Shown in pieces: positions 46,411-57,836 of a DNA stretch of 64,000 nt. The notes under the pieces are model-generated. The model was not told the DNA's origin. It searched no databases and worked only from the letters and a program-made list of their open reading frames with translations. The position numbers and the translations under genes were made by a program. Every line of letters starts with the position of its first letter. Position 1 is the first letter of the stretch. The stretch spans positions 54,776 to 118,775 of the forward strand of contig CANKBG010000004.1 of the NCBI GenBank assembly GCA_947479935.1, written 5' to 3'. This DNA is from Comamonadaceae bacterium (GTDB lineage: Bacteria > Pseudomonadota > Gammaproteobacteria > Burkholderiales > Burkholderiaceae_C).

Positions 46411-47664
46411 ATGGCAGAAATTAAGAATTACACCTTGAACTTCGGACCGCAGCACCCTGCGGCTCACGGCGTGCTTCGATTGGTGCTTGAGCTTGATGGC
46501 GAGGTGGTGCAACGCGCCGATCCGCACATTGGCTTGCTGCACCGTGCCACTGAAAAGTTGGCTGAAACCAAAACCTACATTCAATCATTGCCGTACATGG
46601 ATCGCTTGGACTATGTGTCCATGATGTCCAACGAGCATGCCTATTGCTTGGCCATCGAAAAATTGCTGGGCATCGAAGTACCCGAGCGTGCGCAGTACAT
46701 CCGCGTCATGTTCGCTGAAATTACGCGCTTGCTGAACCACCTCATGTGGCTGGGTTCGCACGCCAATGATTGCGGCAGTTCAACCGTGCTCATTTACACA
46801 TTCCGTGAGCGTGAAGATTTGTTTGACATGTACGAGGCCGTGTCTGGCGCGCGCATGCACGCTGCTTACTTCCGTCCGGGCGGCGTCTATCGTGACCTGC
46901 CCGACACCATGGCTCAGTATCAAGTCAATAAAATTCGCAATGCCAAAGCCATTGCCGAATTGAACACCAATCGTCAAGGGTCGTTGCTCGATTTCATTGA
47001 AGACTTCACCCGTCGCTTTCCTCAGTGCATCGATGAGTACGAAACATTGCTCACTGACAACCGAATCTGGAAACAGCGCACCGTGGGTGTTGGTGTTGTG
47101 TCGCCAGAGCGGGCTTTGAATTTAGGCATGACAGGTCCTATGTTGCGCGGTTCAGGTGTCGCTTGGGACTTGCGCAAAAAGCAGCCTTACGAGGTTTACG
47201 ACAAAGTTGAGTTTGATGTGCCCGTTGGAAAAACAGGTGACAGCTACGATCGATATTTGGTGCGCATGCAAGAAATGCGAGAGTCCAACAACATCATCAA
47301 GCAATGCATTAGCTGGTTGCGTGTGAACGATGGTCCTGTCATTACGGACAACCACAAAATTGCGCCGCCATCGCGCGAGTCCATGAAGTCCAACATGGAA
47401 GGTTTGATTCATCATTTCAAACTCTTCACAGAAGGTTTCCATGTGCCCGAAGGACAAGCTTATGCGGCCGTTGAGCACCCCAAAGGCGAGTTTGGTATTT
47501 ACCTCGTCAGTGATGGCGCTAACAAGCCCTACCGCTTAAAAATCCGTGCCCCGGGCTATGCCCATTTGGCGACCCTTGATGAAATGGCCCGTGGCCACAT
47601 GTTGGCCGACGCAGTGGCCATCATTGGCACGATGGACATTGTGTTTGGAGAGATTGACAGATGA
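46411..47664 (+). CDS. nuoD: NADH-quinone oxidoreductase subunit D
   Basis: NuoD is the 49-kDa subunit related to hydrogenase large subunits and forms the quinone site with NuoB. The 417 residues contain [20 protein letters not shown], the conserved quinone-site His, [20 protein letters not shown], and [20 protein letters not shown] near the end. The stop overlaps the nuoE start (ATGA). Confidence 0.97.
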   Translation: MAEIKNYTLNFGPQHPAAHGVLRLVLELDGEVVQRADPHIGLLHRATEKLAETKTYIQSLPYMDRLDYVSMMSNEHAYCLAIEKLLGIEVPERAQYIRVMFAEITRLLNHLMWLGSHANDCGSSTVLIYTFREREDLFDMYEAVSGARMHAAYFRPGGVYRDLPDTMAQYQVNKIRNAKAIAELNTNRQGSLLDFIEDFTRRFPQCIDEYETLLTDNRIWKQRTVGVGVVSPERALNLGMTGPMLRGSGVAWDLRKKQPYEVYDKVEFDVPVGKTGDSYDRYLVRMQEMRESNNIIKQCISWLRVNDGPVITDNHKIAPPSRESMKSNMEGLIHHFKLFTEGFHVPEGQAYAAVEHPKGEFGIYLVSDGANKPYRLKIRAPGYAHLATLDEMARGHMLADAVAIIGTMDIVFGEIDR

Positions 47665-48152
47665 TCTCTGATGCTGCAAAAACCCGCTTCGCTCGTGAAG
47701 TGGCTAAATTCCCTTCTGACCAAAAGCAGTCAGCTGTCATGGCTTGCCTGTCAATTGTTCAGCAAGAACTCGGTTGGGTTAGTCCTGAGAGTGAAAAAGA
47801 AGTGGCTGACTATTTGGGCATGGCGCCGATGGCTGTCCATGAAGTCACCACTTTTTACAACATGTACAACCAGCAAAAATTGGGCAAATTCAAGTTGAAC
47901 GTTTGTACCAATTTGCCTTGCCAATTGCATGGCGGCCAGCAGGCCATGGCACATTTGCAAAAGCGTTTGGGAATAGAAGTAGGTCAGACCACGGCCGATG
48001 GCCTGATTACTTTGCAACCCAGCGAATGCCAAGGCGCGTGCGCAGATGCACCGGTGTTGTTGGTCAACGACCGCACCATGTGCAGTTTCATGAGCAATGA
48101 CAAGCTCGATGAATTGTTGGACACCTTGCAGAAAAGCGGAGGCGCAGCATGA
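47661..48152 (+). CDS. nuoE: NADH-quinone oxidoreductase subunit E
   Basis: NuoE is the 24-kDa subunit with the N1a [2Fe-2S] cluster in a thioredoxin-like fold. The ligands are in [10 protein letters not shown] and in [12 protein letters not shown]. The N-terminal helical part includes [20 protein letters not shown]. It has 163 residues, with overlaps at both ends with nuoD and nuoF. Confidence 0.96.
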   Translation: MISDAAKTRFAREVAKFPSDQKQSAVMACLSIVQQELGWVSPESEKEVADYLGMAPMAVHEVTTFYNMYNQQKLGKFKLNVCTNLPCQLHGGQQAMAHLQKRLGIEVGQTTADGLITLQPSECQGACADAPVLLVNDRTMCSFMSNDKLDELLDTLQKSGGAA

Positions 48153-49507
48153 GCGCTGATTTGAACCAATTGTTATCCCGCTTTGCGGCCACCGGCATCG
48201 AAAGCTCGTTCCATGAGCGCCACCTCAACCCGCAAATCATGGCGGGTTTGAATGGCAAAAATTGGAGCCTCAAAGATTACGAAGCGCGTGGTGGTTATCA
48301 AGCATTGCGTAAAATTTTGGGCAAAGATGGGGGTGAAGGCCTCACGCAAGACCAAGTCATTGCCACTGTCAAAGAGTCTGCTCTGCGTGGTCGTGGTGGT
48401 GCGGGTTTTCCAACGGGTTTGAAGTGGAGCTTTATGCCCCGTCAGTTCCCAGGTCAAAAATATTTGGTCTGCAATTCTGACGAAGGCGAGCCAGGCACTT
48501 GCAAAGATCGTGACATCATGCAGTTCAACCCGCACATTGTGATTGAAGGCATGGCCATTGCCGCTTATGCCATGGGCATCAATGTAGGGTACAACTACAT
48601 CCACGGCGAAATTTTCCAAACCTACGAACGCTTTGAAACTGCTCTTGAAGAAGCGCGCGTTGCAGGCTACTTGGGTGACAAAATTTTGGGCAGCACCTTC
48701 AACTTTCAATTGCATGCATCGCATGGTTTTGGTGCTTACATTTGCGGTGAAGAAACGGCCTTGCTTGAATCGTTGGAAGGCAAAAAAGGCCAACCTCGCT
48801 TTAAGCCACCCTTTCCCGCCAGTTTTGGTTTGTATGGCAAGCCCACCACCATCAACAACACCGAAACATTTGCGGCGGTGCCTTGGATCATTCGCAATGG
48901 TGGACAGGCCTATTTGGAATGCGGCAAGCCCAACAATGGCGGCACCAAAATTTACTCTGTCAGTGGCGATGTTGAGCGTCCTGGCAATTACGAAATTCCC
49001 ATGGGCACGCCCTTTGCCAAACTCTTGGAGCTGGCCGGTGGTATGCGCGGGGGCCGCAACTTGAAGGCCGTGATTCCTGGCGGTTCATCGGCGCCTGTGT
49101 TGCCAGCCAGCATCATGATGGATTGCACCATGGACTATGACTCTATTGCCAAGGCGGGTTCCATGTTGGGCTCCGGCGCCGTCATCGTCATGGACGACAC
49201 ACGTTGCATGGTGAAGTCATTGCAGCGTTTGTCTTATTTCTACTCACACGAATCATGTGGACAGTGCACCCCTTGCCGGGAAGGTACGGGCTGGCTGTGG
49301 CGCATGGTTGATCGTATCGAAAATGGTCATGGCCGTGCAAGCGACCTCGACCTGTTGAACTCGGTGGCAGACAACATTCAAGGTCGCACAATCTGCGCGT
49401 TGGGTGATGCCGCCGCGATGCCTGTGCGCGGAATGATCAAACATTTTCGTCACGAATTTGAATACCACGTTGAGCACAAGACCTGCATGGTCCCCGCTTA
49501 CGTTTGA
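48149..49507 (+). CDS. nuoF: NADH-quinone oxidoreductase subunit F
   Basis: NuoF is the NADH- and FMN-binding subunit with cluster N3. The glycine-rich [16 protein letters not shown] binds NADH, YNYIHGE and [20 protein letters not shown] belong to the FMN site, and [15 protein letters not shown] holds three of the [4Fe-4S] Cys. The product has 452 residues. The start overlaps the nuoE stop. Confidence 0.97.
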   Translation: MSADLNQLLSRFAATGIESSFHERHLNPQIMAGLNGKNWSLKDYEARGGYQALRKILGKDGGEGLTQDQVIATVKESALRGRGGAGFPTGLKWSFMPRQFPGQKYLVCNSDEGEPGTCKDRDIMQFNPHIVIEGMAIAAYAMGINVGYNYIHGEIFQTYERFETALEEARVAGYLGDKILGSTFNFQLHASHGFGAYICGEETALLESLEGKKGQPRFKPPFPASFGLYGKPTTINNTETFAAVPWIIRNGGQAYLECGKPNNGGTKIYSVSGDVERPGNYEIPMGTPFAKLLELAGGMRGGRNLKAVIPGGSSAPVLPASIMMDCTMDYDSIAKAGSMLGSGAVIVMDDTRCMVKSLQRLSYFYSHESCGQCTPCREGTGWLWRMVDRIENGHGRASDLDLLNSVADNIQGRTICALGDAAAMPVRGMIKHFRHEFEYHVEHKTCMVPAYV

Positions 49508-49521
49508 GATGGCAGACAAGC

Positions 49522-51645
49522 ATGGTTGAAATTGAATTAGACGGTCAAAAGGTTGAGGTTGTTGAAGGCAGCATGGTGATGCATGCTGCTGAAAAGGCCG
49601 GCACTTACATTCCTCACTTCTGCTATCACAAGAAATTGAGCATTGCGGCCAACTGCCGCATGTGTTTGGTCGACGTTGAAAAAGCACCCAAGCCCATGCC
49701 AGCCTGCGCGACGCCCGTCACGCAGGGCATGATTGTGAGAACCAAAACCGACAAGGCCATCAAGGCGCAACAGTCGGTCATGGAATTCCTGCTTATCAAT
49801 CACCCCCTTGATTGTCCTATTTGCGACCAAGGCGGTGAATGCCAATTGCAAGATTTGGCAGTGGGTTATGGCGGATCAGGATCACGCTACGAAGAAGAAA
49901 AGCGGGTCGTATTCCACAAGGATGTGGGCCCACTCATTAGCATGCAAGAGATGAGTCGCTGTATTCATTGCACGCGATGTGTACGTTTCGGTCAAGAAGT
50001 GGCTGGCGTGATGGAATTGGGCATGTCCCACCGCGGTGAGCACGCAGAAATTGAAACCTTTTTAGGTCAAACCATTGACTCTGAGTTGTCAGGCAACATG
50101 ATTGACATTTGCCCCGTGGGCGCACTCACCAGCAAGCCATTTCGCTATAGCGCCCGCACTTGGGAATTGTCCCGTCGCAAGTCGGTTGCGCCTCACGATT
50201 CTTCGGGTGCCAATTTGGTGGTTCAGGTCAAAAACAACGAAGTGCTCCGTGTGGTGCCTTTGGAGAATGAAGATGTGAACGAATGCTGGATTGCCGATCG
50301 TGATCGTTTTTCCTACGAAGCACTGAACAGCCCCGACCGTTTGCGTGCCCCCATGATCAAACAAGGGGGAGAGTGGAAAGAAGTCAACTGGCAAACAGCT
50401 TTGGAGTATGTGGCCAACGGCTTGAATCAAATTAAAAATGACCATGGCGCGCGAAGCATTGGTGCCTTGGTCAGCCCGCACAGTACCCTCGAAGAGTTGC
50501 ACCTGGCCAGTACCCTGGTGCGCTCCTTGGGTTCCGACAACATTGACCACCGCCTTCGCAACTCTGAGTTTGTCAAAGGTGAGGGCGTGCGTTACTTAGG
50601 CACCTCCATTGCCAGCCTTTCTGTGCTCCAACGCGTGCTGGTGGTGGGCAGCAACTTGCGCAAAGACCATCCCTTGTTTGCGCAGCGTATTCGCCAAGCA
50701 ACACGTTCAGGTGCGCAAGTGCATGCCATCACATCCAAAGCTTTGCTGGCTGACAAGGATGCATGGGCCCTGAATTTGGGCACAACTGATATTCAAGAAG
50801 CCAGTGCTTGGGCACAAAGCTTGGCCAATGTGGCAGGCGCTATTGCCGCCGAAAAAGGTGTCGCAGCACCTGCCAGTTCGCAAACAACGGCTGAAGCACA
50901 AGCCATTGCCAAGTCACTCTTAAGTGGCGAACGCAAGGCCATTTTGTTGGGCAATGGCGCAGCGCATCATGCCAATGCCTCAAGTTTGCTGAGTTTGGCG
51001 CAATGGATTGCTGAGCAAACGGGTGCAAGCTGTGGTTACCTGACTGAAGCTGCCAACACAGTCGGCGCACAGTGGGTCAAAGCTGAGCCCCAAACAGGTG
51101 GCTTGAATGCAGCTCAAATTTTGGCCGGCGGTGTCAAAGCAGTTTTGTTGCTTAACACTGAACCGGTCTTCGATTCTGCCGCGGGCGCCCAGGCTGTGAG
51201 TGGTTTGGCCGCCATGGACATGGTGGTCACCCTCAGCCCCTTCAAAACCAATTTGGAATTCTCAGATGTATTGCTGCCCATTGCACCGTTCACAGAAACA
51301 TCCGGTAGTTTTGTGAATGCAGAAGGGCGCTTGCAGAGTTTCCATGCCGTGGTCAAGCCTTTGGCTGAAACGCGCCCTGCATGGAAAGTGTTGCGCGTGT
51401 TGGCCAACATGTTGGGCTTGCCTCAATTGGCATTCGAAACATCGCAAGATGTCTTGAAACAAATCAATGAATCGCCTCTCAGCTTAAGCAATGCTTGCAC
51501 CTCTGAAGTTCGTTTGGCGGGCCCTGTTGACGTGCCTTGCGTGGCTACCATTTATCAATTAGATGGTTTGGTGCGCCGAGCACCTTCTTTGCAATTGACG
51601 GCAGACGCAAGAGCAGGCACCTTGCCTGAAGGAGTGCAGGCATGA
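49522..51645 (+). CDS. nuoG: NADH-quinone oxidoreductase subunit G
   Basis: NuoG is the large peripheral Fe-S subunit. The N-terminal [2Fe-2S] domain has [20 protein letters not shown], followed by the His/Cys-ligated cluster ([18 protein letters not shown]) and [10 protein letters not shown], and then a molybdopterin-oxidoreductase-like domain without a cofactor role. ATG 49522 ([12 protein letters not shown]) is the family start and gives 707 residues; an earlier TTG overlapping the nuoF stop is less likely. The stop overlaps nuoH. Confidence 0.96.
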   Translation: MVEIELDGQKVEVVEGSMVMHAAEKAGTYIPHFCYHKKLSIAANCRMCLVDVEKAPKPMPACATPVTQGMIVRTKTDKAIKAQQSVMEFLLINHPLDCPICDQGGECQLQDLAVGYGGSGSRYEEEKRVVFHKDVGPLISMQEMSRCIHCTRCVRFGQEVAGVMELGMSHRGEHAEIETFLGQTIDSELSGNMIDICPVGALTSKPFRYSARTWELSRRKSVAPHDSSGANLVVQVKNNEVLRVVPLENEDVNECWIADRDRFSYEALNSPDRLRAPMIKQGGEWKEVNWQTALEYVANGLNQIKNDHGARSIGALVSPHSTLEELHLASTLVRSLGSDNIDHRLRNSEFVKGEGVRYLGTSIASLSVLQRVLVVGSNLRKDHPLFAQRIRQATRSGAQVHAITSKALLADKDAWALNLGTTDIQEASAWAQSLANVAGAIAAEKGVAAPASSQTTAEAQAIAKSLLSGERKAILLGNGAAHHANASSLLSLAQWIAEQTGASCGYLTEAANTVGAQWVKAEPQTGGLNAAQILAGGVKAVLLLNTEPVFDSAAGAQAVSGLAAMDMVVTLSPFKTNLEFSDVLLPIAPFTETSGSFVNAEGRLQSFHAVVKPLAETRPAWKVLRVLANMLGLPQLAFETSQDVLKQINESPLSLSNACTSEVRLAGPVDVPCVATIYQLDGLVRRAPSLQLTADARAGTLPEGVQA

Positions 51646-52724
51646 TTGACGCGCTTTACAACGCAGGTTTAAACGCCATTGCCATCGATTGGTGGGCCAC
51701 CATGGCTTGGCCTGTTTTGTGGATTTTGATCAAAATTGTTTGTGTGCTAGCCCCCCTCATGGGCGCTGTGGCTTACCTTACATTGTGGGAACGCAGGCTG
51801 CTAGGCTTTATGCAAGTTCGCTTAGGACCCAATCGTGTTGGCCCATTTGGTTTGCTGCAACCGATTGCCGATGCTGTTAAGTTGTTGACCAAAGAGATCA
51901 TCACGCCATCGGCTGTGAGTCCTGGATTGTTTCGCTTGGGCCCCATCATGGCCATCATGCCTGCGTTGGCAGCATGGGTGGCCATTCCTTTTGGACCCGA
52001 AGTGGCACTCACGAACATCAATGCAGGCTTGTTGTTGGTCATGGCCATTACCTCTATTGAGGTTTACGGTGTGATCATTGCGGGATGGGCGTCCAATTCC
52101 AAATATGCGTTCCTGGGAGCATTGCGTGCGTCAGCGCAAATGGTCAGTTATGAAATTGCCATGGGCTTCTGCTTCTTGGTGGTCATCATGGTCACTGGCA
52201 GTATGAACCTGACTGAAATTGTGCTGCTTCAGGGCAAAGGTGAAATGGCCAACATGGGCCTGAACTTCTTGTCATGGAACTGGTTGCCCTTGTTCCCTAT
52301 TTTCATGGTCTACCTCATTTCTGGTGTGGCTGAAACCAATCGTCACCCGTTTGACGTGGTGGAAGGTGAGGCCGAAATTGTGGCCGGTCACATGGTGGAG
52401 TATTCAGGCATGGGCTTTGCCATCTTCTTCTTGGCTGAATACGCCAGCATGTGGTTGGTGTCTATCTTGGCTGTCACCATGTTCTTGGGTGGCTGGATGT
52501 CACCCATTGACAGTGCACTTTTCAACTTCATTCCAGGTTGGATTTGGTTGGGCATCAAAACCTTCGTGGTGGTGTCAATGTTCATTTGGATTCGCGCAAC
52601 TTTTCCGCGTTTCCGTTATGACCAAATCATGCGTTTGGGTTGGAAGATTTTTATTCCAGTCACATTGGTGTGGCTGTTGATCGTCGGCGCGTGGTTGCAC
52701 TCGCCATGGAATATTTGGAAATAA
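51642..52724 (+). CDS. nuoH: NADH-quinone oxidoreductase subunit H
   Basis: NuoH is the membrane subunit that joins the peripheral arm and forms the quinone tunnel. The 360 residues have eight predicted helices and the conserved loops [21 protein letters not shown] and [20 protein letters not shown], whose acidic residues are important for proton coupling. Overlap with nuoG (ATGA) indicates coupled translation. Confidence 0.97.
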   Translation: MIDALYNAGLNAIAIDWWATMAWPVLWILIKIVCVLAPLMGAVAYLTLWERRLLGFMQVRLGPNRVGPFGLLQPIADAVKLLTKEIITPSAVSPGLFRLGPIMAIMPALAAWVAIPFGPEVALTNINAGLLLVMAITSIEVYGVIIAGWASNSKYAFLGALRASAQMVSYEIAMGFCFLVVIMVTGSMNLTEIVLLQGKGEMANMGLNFLSWNWLPLFPIFMVYLISGVAETNRHPFDVVEGEAEIVAGHMVEYSGMGFAIFFLAEYASMWLVSILAVTMFLGGWMSPIDSALFNFIPGWIWLGIKTFVVVSMFIWIRATFPRFRYDQIMRLGWKIFIPVTLVWLLIVGAWLHSPWNIWK

Positions 52725-52736
52725 CCGGGTTAAGAC

Positions 52737-53246
52737 ATGTCTGCATTGGCTGTATCCAATTTCTCTGTCAAAGACTTTCTCAAGAGCTTCATGCTTTTCG
52801 AGTTGGTCAAAGGCATGGCCTTGACGGGGCGTTACGCTTTCCGTCGCAAGGTCACACTTCAATTCCCTGAAGAGAAGACACCTTTGTCGCCTCGTTTCAG
52901 GGGTTTACACGCTTTGCGCCGTTATGAAAACGGTGAAGAGCGTTGCATTGCTTGCAAATTGTGTGAAGCGGTTTGTCCTGCCATGGCCATCACCATTGAG
53001 TCCGATGTGCGCGCTGATGGCACACGCCGAACCACACGTTACGACATCGATTTGACCAAGTGCATCTTCTGCGGCTTCTGCGAAGAAAGCTGCCCCGTCG
53101 ACTCCATTGTGGAAACTTCCATTTTGGAATATCACGGCGAGAAACGTGGCGATTTGCACTTCACCAAGGAGATGCTCTTGGCAGTAGGCGACCGCTACGA
53201 AAAAGACATCGCTGCGTCAAGGGCAGCCGATGCCAAATACCGTTGA
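52737..53246 (+). CDS. nuoI: NADH-quinone oxidoreductase subunit I
   Basis: NuoI is the TYKY-type ferredoxin subunit with clusters N6a and N6b. The two motifs are [12 protein letters not shown] and [12 protein letters not shown], with an amphipathic N-terminal helix ([20 protein letters not shown]) that anchors it to the membrane arm. The product has 169 residues. Confidence 0.97.
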   Translation: MSALAVSNFSVKDFLKSFMLFELVKGMALTGRYAFRRKVTLQFPEEKTPLSPRFRGLHALRRYENGEERCIACKLCEAVCPAMAITIESDVRADGTRRTTRYDIDLTKCIFCGFCEESCPVDSIVETSILEYHGEKRGDLHFTKEMLLAVGDRYEKDIAASRAADAKYR

Positions 53247-53281
53247 TCGGCTGATTGACAAAAACTAACAAGCGACAACCC

Positions 53282-53956
53282 ATGGACGTCAAAACTGGTT
53301 TCTTTTATCTCTTCTCGGTGGTGCTGCTGTTTGCATCATTCCGAGTGGTGACTGCGCGCAACCCGGTACATGCTGTGTTGTTTCTCATGTTGGCTTTTTC
53401 GCAGGCTTCGGGTCTGTGGCTGCTGTTGCAAGCAGAATTTTTGGCCATGACCTTGGTCTTGGTTTACTTGGGCGCCGTAATGGTGTTGTTCTTGTTCGTG
53501 GTCATGATGCTAGACATCAACCTTGACACACTGCGTGAAGGATTCTGGAAACAATTTCCTTTGGCCGCTTCATTGGGTGCCTTGGTGGCCCTTGAAATGG
53601 CCGCGGTGCTCATCAGTGGTTTCCGCACATCCGAGGCGCCCAAAGTGGCTATTGCGGTGGGCCAATTGGCAGACCCCATTTCAAACAGCAAGGCCTTGGG
53701 AATTTTGCTTTACACCGAATACCTCATGCCCATTCAAGTGGCTGCGGCTATTTTGTTGGTGGCCATGATTGCAGCCATTGCCCTCACACTGCGTGAACGC
53801 AAAGACAGCAAAGCCATCAGTGCTTCTGAGCAAGTTCACGTTCGCGCTGCGGACCGATTGGTCGTGGTCAAGATGGATTCTGTGAAAGTAGGGGACGCGC
53901 CCAAAGCGCCTGAAGCGTCTGCTGATGCTGAAGCTTCTAAGGAGAACAAATCATGA
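53282..53956 (+). CDS. nuoJ: NADH-quinone oxidoreductase subunit J
   Basis: NuoJ is a five-helix membrane subunit; its TM3 region [20 protein letters not shown] carries the pi-bulge used in coupling. ATG 53282 ([11 protein letters not shown]) gives 224 residues. After the last helix there is a hydrophilic tail of about 60 residues ending in an Ala/Glu/Ser-rich stretch, longer than in E. coli and known to me from betaproteobacterial NuoJ. It overlaps nuoK by 4 nt. Confidence 0.95.
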   Translation: MDVKTGFFYLFSVVLLFASFRVVTARNPVHAVLFLMLAFSQASGLWLLLQAEFLAMTLVLVYLGAVMVLFLFVVMMLDINLDTLREGFWKQFPLAASLGALVALEMAAVLISGFRTSEAPKVAIAVGQLADPISNSKALGILLYTEYLMPIQVAAAILLVAMIAAIALTLRERKDSKAISASEQVHVRAADRLVVVKMDSVKVGDAPKAPEASADAEASKENKS

Positions 53957-54261
53957 CTTTGACACTCGGACACTATTTGTCATTGGGCGCCATGTTGTTT
54001 GCCTTGGCGGTCATCGGTATCTTTTTAAACCGAAAGAATTTAATTGTTTTGCTGATGGCGATTGAGTTAATGCTACTCGCGGTCAATATGAATTTTGTGG
54101 CTTTCTCTCACTTCCTAGGTGACATGCACGGACAAGTTTTCGTGTTCTTCATCTTGACAGTGGCGGCAGCCGAATCAGCCATTGGTTTGGCCATTTTGGT
54201 GCTGTTGTTTCGCAACAAGAACAGTATCAACGTGGATGAACTCAATTCGCTCAAGGGTTAA
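53953..54261 (+). CDS. nuoK: NADH-quinone oxidoreductase subunit K
   Basis: NuoK is a three-helix MrpC-like subunit with the two buried glutamates needed for proton transfer: one in [17 protein letters not shown] and one in [19 protein letters not shown]. The 102-residue length is exact for the family. The stop is 14 nt before nuoL. Confidence 0.97.
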   Translation: MTLTLGHYLSLGAMLFALAVIGIFLNRKNLIVLLMAIELMLLAVNMNFVAFSHFLGDMHGQVFVFFILTVAAAESAIGLAILVLLFRNKNSINVDELNSLKG

Positions 54262-54275
54262 GAGGTTAAAAGTAT

Positions 54276-56306
54276 ATGAGCCAAACCCTCAACGTCAGTA
54301 CCTTGCTTGCAGTGCCCTTGGCCCCTTTGGTGGGGTCGGTACTGGCGGGTATTTTTGGAACCCAATTCGGTGGTAACTGGATAGGTCGCCGCCTGACCCA
54401 CACTCTCACCATCTTGGGCGTTCTCATTGCCTTCATCTTGTCTGCGTCCACATTAAAGAGTGTGGCGTTGGACGGTGCGCGTTTTAACGAAACCCTCTAC
54501 ACCTGGATGATCGTGGGTGATTTGAAAATGGAAGTGGGCTTCTTGGTTGATGGCCTCACAGCCATGATGATGTGCGTTGTGACCTTTGTGTCGCTCATGG
54601 TGCACTTGTACACCATTGGCTATATGGAAGAAGATGAAGGGTACAACCGTTTCTTTGCCTACATTTCTTTGTTCACCTTCTCGATGTTGATGCTGGTCAT
54701 GAGCAACAACATGCTGCAACTCTTCTTCGGTTGGGAGGCTGTAGGCTTGGTGTCTTATTTGCTCATTGGTTTTTGGTTCAACAAACCAACGGCCATTTTT
54801 GCCAACATGAAAGCATTTTTGGTCAACCGTGTGGGTGACTTTGGCTTCATCTTGGGCATTGGCCTCATTTCCGCTTATGCGGGTACCTTGAATTACGCGG
54901 AAGCCTTTGCCAAAGCTGCTGACCTGAGTGCCCTCACATTGCCTGGCACCTCTTGGATGCTGGTCACGGTCATTTGTATTTGCTTGTTCATTGGTGCCAT
55001 GGGAAAGTCAGCACAGTTTCCCTTGCATGTGTGGTTGCCCGATTCCATGGAAGGCCCCACCCCCATCTCTGCCTTGATTCATGCTGCCACCATGGTCACA
55101 GCCGGTATCTTCATGGTGGCGCGCATGTCGCCTTTGTTTGAGCTGTCTGAAACTGCTTTGAACTTCATCATGATCATTGGCGCCATCACGGCGTTGTTCA
55201 TGGGCTTCTTGGGCATCATTCAAAACGACATCAAGCGCGTGGTGGCTTATTCCACTTTGTCGCAATTGGGATATATGACTGTGGCTCTGGGCGCTTCGGC
55301 CTATTCCGTAGCCGTGTTTCACCTCATGACACACGCCTTCTTCAAAGCCTTGTTGTTCTTGGGTGCAGGCTCAGTCATCATGGGCATGCACCACAACCAA
55401 GACATTCGCTACATGGGTGGCGTGCGCAAGTACATGCCCATCACTTGGATCACTTCTTTGTTGGGTTCTTTGGCTTTGATTGGGACGCCTTTCTTCTCTG
55501 GCTTCTACTCCAAAGACAGCATCATTGAAGCGGTGCACGAAAGCCACTTGGCTGCAGCAGGCTTTGCCAACTTTGCAGTGTTGGCCGGTGTGTTTGTCAC
55601 AGCCTTCTACTCGTTCCGCATGTACTTCTTGGTGTTCCATGGCAAAGAGCGCTATGACCAAAATCCTGATGCACACCACGGCCACCACGACGATCATCAT
55701 GATGATCATGGCCATGACAATCACGGCCCGCACGAGTCCCCTTGGGTGGTCACTGTTCCTTTGATTTTGTTGGCCATTCCTTCGGTGGTCATTGGCTATA
55801 TGACCATCGACCCCATGCTGTTTGGTGAGTTCTTCAAAGACGCTATTTTTGTGGATGCCGTCAAACACCCTGTGATGAATGAGTTGGCTAGCGCTTTTCA
55901 CGGCCCTGTGGCCATGGCCTTGCATGCCGTGACCACAGCCCCGTTCTGGTTGGCTTTGTCGGGCGTGGTGGTGGCTTGGTACATGTACCTGATCAATCCA
56001 GCATTGCCTGCCGCCATAGGCCGTACCTTGCGCCCTGTGGTTGTTTTACTTGAAAACAAGTACTACATGGACTGGTTCAACGAAAACATTCTGGCTCGCG
56101 GCGCACGCGCATTGGGCAACGGACTTTGGAAAGTTGGCGACCGGACCCTGATTGACGGCTTGGTTGTGAATGGTTCTTGGAAGTTGGTGGGCATGGTGTC
56201 GGCCTGGATACGCAAGCTTCAGTCGGGTTATCTCTACCACTACGCCTTAGTGATGATCTTGGGTATTTTCTTGCTCATGACGTACTTCGTCTGGCTCAAC
56301 AAATAA
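54276..56306 (+). CDS. nuoL: NADH-quinone oxidoreductase subunit L
   Basis: NuoL is the distal Mrp-type antiporter subunit with the long lateral helix. The 676 residues show the proton-channel Glu in FGWEAVGLVSYLLIGFW, Lys in GKSAQFPLHVWLPDSMEGPT and the broken-helix region. A loop at residues 465-487 (DNA 55668-55736) holds ten His and several Asp, just before PHESPWVV. The loop lies between membrane helices. Similar His-rich loops occur in other betaproteobacterial NuoL as far as I recall. Confidence 0.96.
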   Translation: MSQTLNVSTLLAVPLAPLVGSVLAGIFGTQFGGNWIGRRLTHTLTILGVLIAFILSASTLKSVALDGARFNETLYTWMIVGDLKMEVGFLVDGLTAMMMCVVTFVSLMVHLYTIGYMEEDEGYNRFFAYISLFTFSMLMLVMSNNMLQLFFGWEAVGLVSYLLIGFWFNKPTAIFANMKAFLVNRVGDFGFILGIGLISAYAGTLNYAEAFAKAADLSALTLPGTSWMLVTVICICLFIGAMGKSAQFPLHVWLPDSMEGPTPISALIHAATMVTAGIFMVARMSPLFELSETALNFIMIIGAITALFMGFLGIIQNDIKRVVAYSTLSQLGYMTVALGASAYSVAVFHLMTHAFFKALLFLGAGSVIMGMHHNQDIRYMGGVRKYMPITWITSLLGSLALIGTPFFSGFYSKDSIIEAVHESHLAAAGFANFAVLAGVFVTAFYSFRMYFLVFHGKERYDQNPDAHHGHHDDHHDDHGHDNHGPHESPWVVTVPLILLAIPSVVIGYMTIDPMLFGEFFKDAIFVDAVKHPVMNELASAFHGPVAMALHAVTTAPFWLALSGVVVAWYMYLINPALPAAIGRTLRPVVVLLENKYYMDWFNENILARGARALGNGLWKVGDRTLIDGLVVNGSWKLVGMVSAWIRKLQSGYLYHYALVMILGIFLLMTYFVWLNK

Positions 56307-56318
56307 GGAAGCTTCAAA

Positions 56319-57794
56319 ATGGGATTGTTGAGCCTTGCCATCTGGACGCCCATTGCGTTCGGCATCGTGTTATTGGCATTGGGTCGTGACGAGCAAGCTG
56401 GCACTGTGCGCTGGCTGTCGCTGGTTGGTGCCATTGTCAGTTTCTTGATCACACTGCCTTTGTACAGTGGATTTAAACTGGACACAGCTGCTATGCAGTT
56501 TGTAGAAAACGCCTCTTGGATTGAGCGTTTCAATGTGAACTATCACTTAGGTTTAGACGGTATTTCATTGTGGTTCGTCATTTTGACGGCCTTCATCAAT
56601 GTCATCGTGGTCATCGCTGGATGGGAAGTCATTACCCGCAAAGTTAACCAGTACATGGCCTCATTTTTAATCCTGTCTGGATTGATGATTGGCGTTTTCT
56701 CTGCACTAGACGGCTTGTTGTTCTATGTGTTCTTTGAGGCCACGCTCATTCCCATGTACCTCATCATTGGTATCTGGGGTGGCCCCAACAAAATCTATGC
56801 GGCTTTCAAATTTTTCTTGTACACCTTGTTGGGCTCACTCCTAACTTTAATTGCACTGATTTTTTTGTACACGCAGTCGGGCGGCAGCTTTGACATTGCC
56901 ACTTGGCATGAGTTGCCTTTGTCTGCCACAGCGCAAAATTTCTTGTTCTTCGCTTTCTTTGCAGCCTTTGCTGTCAAAGTGCCCATGTGGCCTGTTCACA
57001 CATGGTTGCCCGACGTGCACGTAGAAGCGCCAACCGGCGGCTCAGCCGTGTTGGCCGCCATCATGTTGAAACTGGGTGCCTATGGCTTCTTGCGTTTCTC
57101 CATACCCATTGCACCAGACGCTGCGCGTGAGTGGGCTACTTTCATGATTGTGCTGTCTTTGGTGGCGGTCATCTATGTGGGCTTGGTGGCCATGGTGCAA
57201 CAAGACATGAAAAAGCTGGTGGCTTATTCATCTGTCGCACACATGGGTTTTGTCACATTGGGCTTCTTCATCTTCAATCCACTGGGTGTCTCGGGTGGTT
57301 TGATTCAAATGATTGCACACGGTTTTGTATCTGCAGCCATGTTCTTGTCAATTGGTGTGCTGTACGACCGAGTTCACTCGCGCGAAATTTCCAGCTATGG
57401 CGGCGTGGTCAACACCATGCCTAAATTTGCAGCCTTTGCTTTGCTGTTCTCTATGGCCAATTGCGGTTTGCCAGGCACAGCCGGTTTTGTGGGCGAGTGG
57501 ATGGTTATTTTGGGCGCTGTGAAGTATGACTTTTTGGTGGGCCTGTTGGCTGCATCTGCACTCATTTTTGGCGCGGCTTATACCTTGTGGATGTTCAAGC
57601 GTGTTTATTTAGGCCCTGTGGCCAACGATCATGTGAAAGAACTCACAGACATCAATGCGCGCGAATTCACAGTCATGGCATTGCTTGCCATTGCGGTGCT
57701 TTACATGGGCTTGTATCCCAAGCCTTTCACAGATGTGATGGAAGTCTCTGTGGCCAATTTGTTGGAGCAAGTCGCTGTCTCCAAATTGCCTTGA
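56319..57794 (+). CDS. nuoM: NADH-quinone oxidoreductase subunit M
   Basis: NuoM is the second antiporter-like subunit. The 491 residues contain the channel Glu in FYVFFEATLIPMYLIIGIWG, Lys in AVKVPMWPVHTWLPDVHVEA and the later ANCGLPGTAGFVGEWMV. It follows nuoL with a 12-nt gap and has no extra domain. Confidence 0.97.
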   Translation: MGLLSLAIWTPIAFGIVLLALGRDEQAGTVRWLSLVGAIVSFLITLPLYSGFKLDTAAMQFVENASWIERFNVNYHLGLDGISLWFVILTAFINVIVVIAGWEVITRKVNQYMASFLILSGLMIGVFSALDGLLFYVFFEATLIPMYLIIGIWGGPNKIYAAFKFFLYTLLGSLLTLIALIFLYTQSGGSFDIATWHELPLSATAQNFLFFAFFAAFAVKVPMWPVHTWLPDVHVEAPTGGSAVLAAIMLKLGAYGFLRFSIPIAPDAAREWATFMIVLSLVAVIYVGLVAMVQQDMKKLVAYSSVAHMGFVTLGFFIFNPLGVSGGLIQMIAHGFVSAAMFLSIGVLYDRVHSREISSYGGVVNTMPKFAAFALLFSMANCGLPGTAGFVGEWMVILGAVKYDFLVGLLAASALIFGAAYTLWMFKRVYLGPVANDHVKELTDINAREFTVMALLAIAVLYMGLYPKPFTDVMEVSVANLLEQVAVSKLP

Positions 57795-57836
57795 TCACGA
57801 ATGGTCAGCTGAAACTTAAAGATAGAGAGAATTGAC

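Noticed and set aside
48173..48793. 206-codon open frame opposite nuoF
   Set aside because: It is antisense to NuoF with no family likeness.
55371..55925. 184-codon open frame opposite nuoL
   Set aside because: Its valine/histidine-rich composition comes from the His-rich loop read on the other strand.
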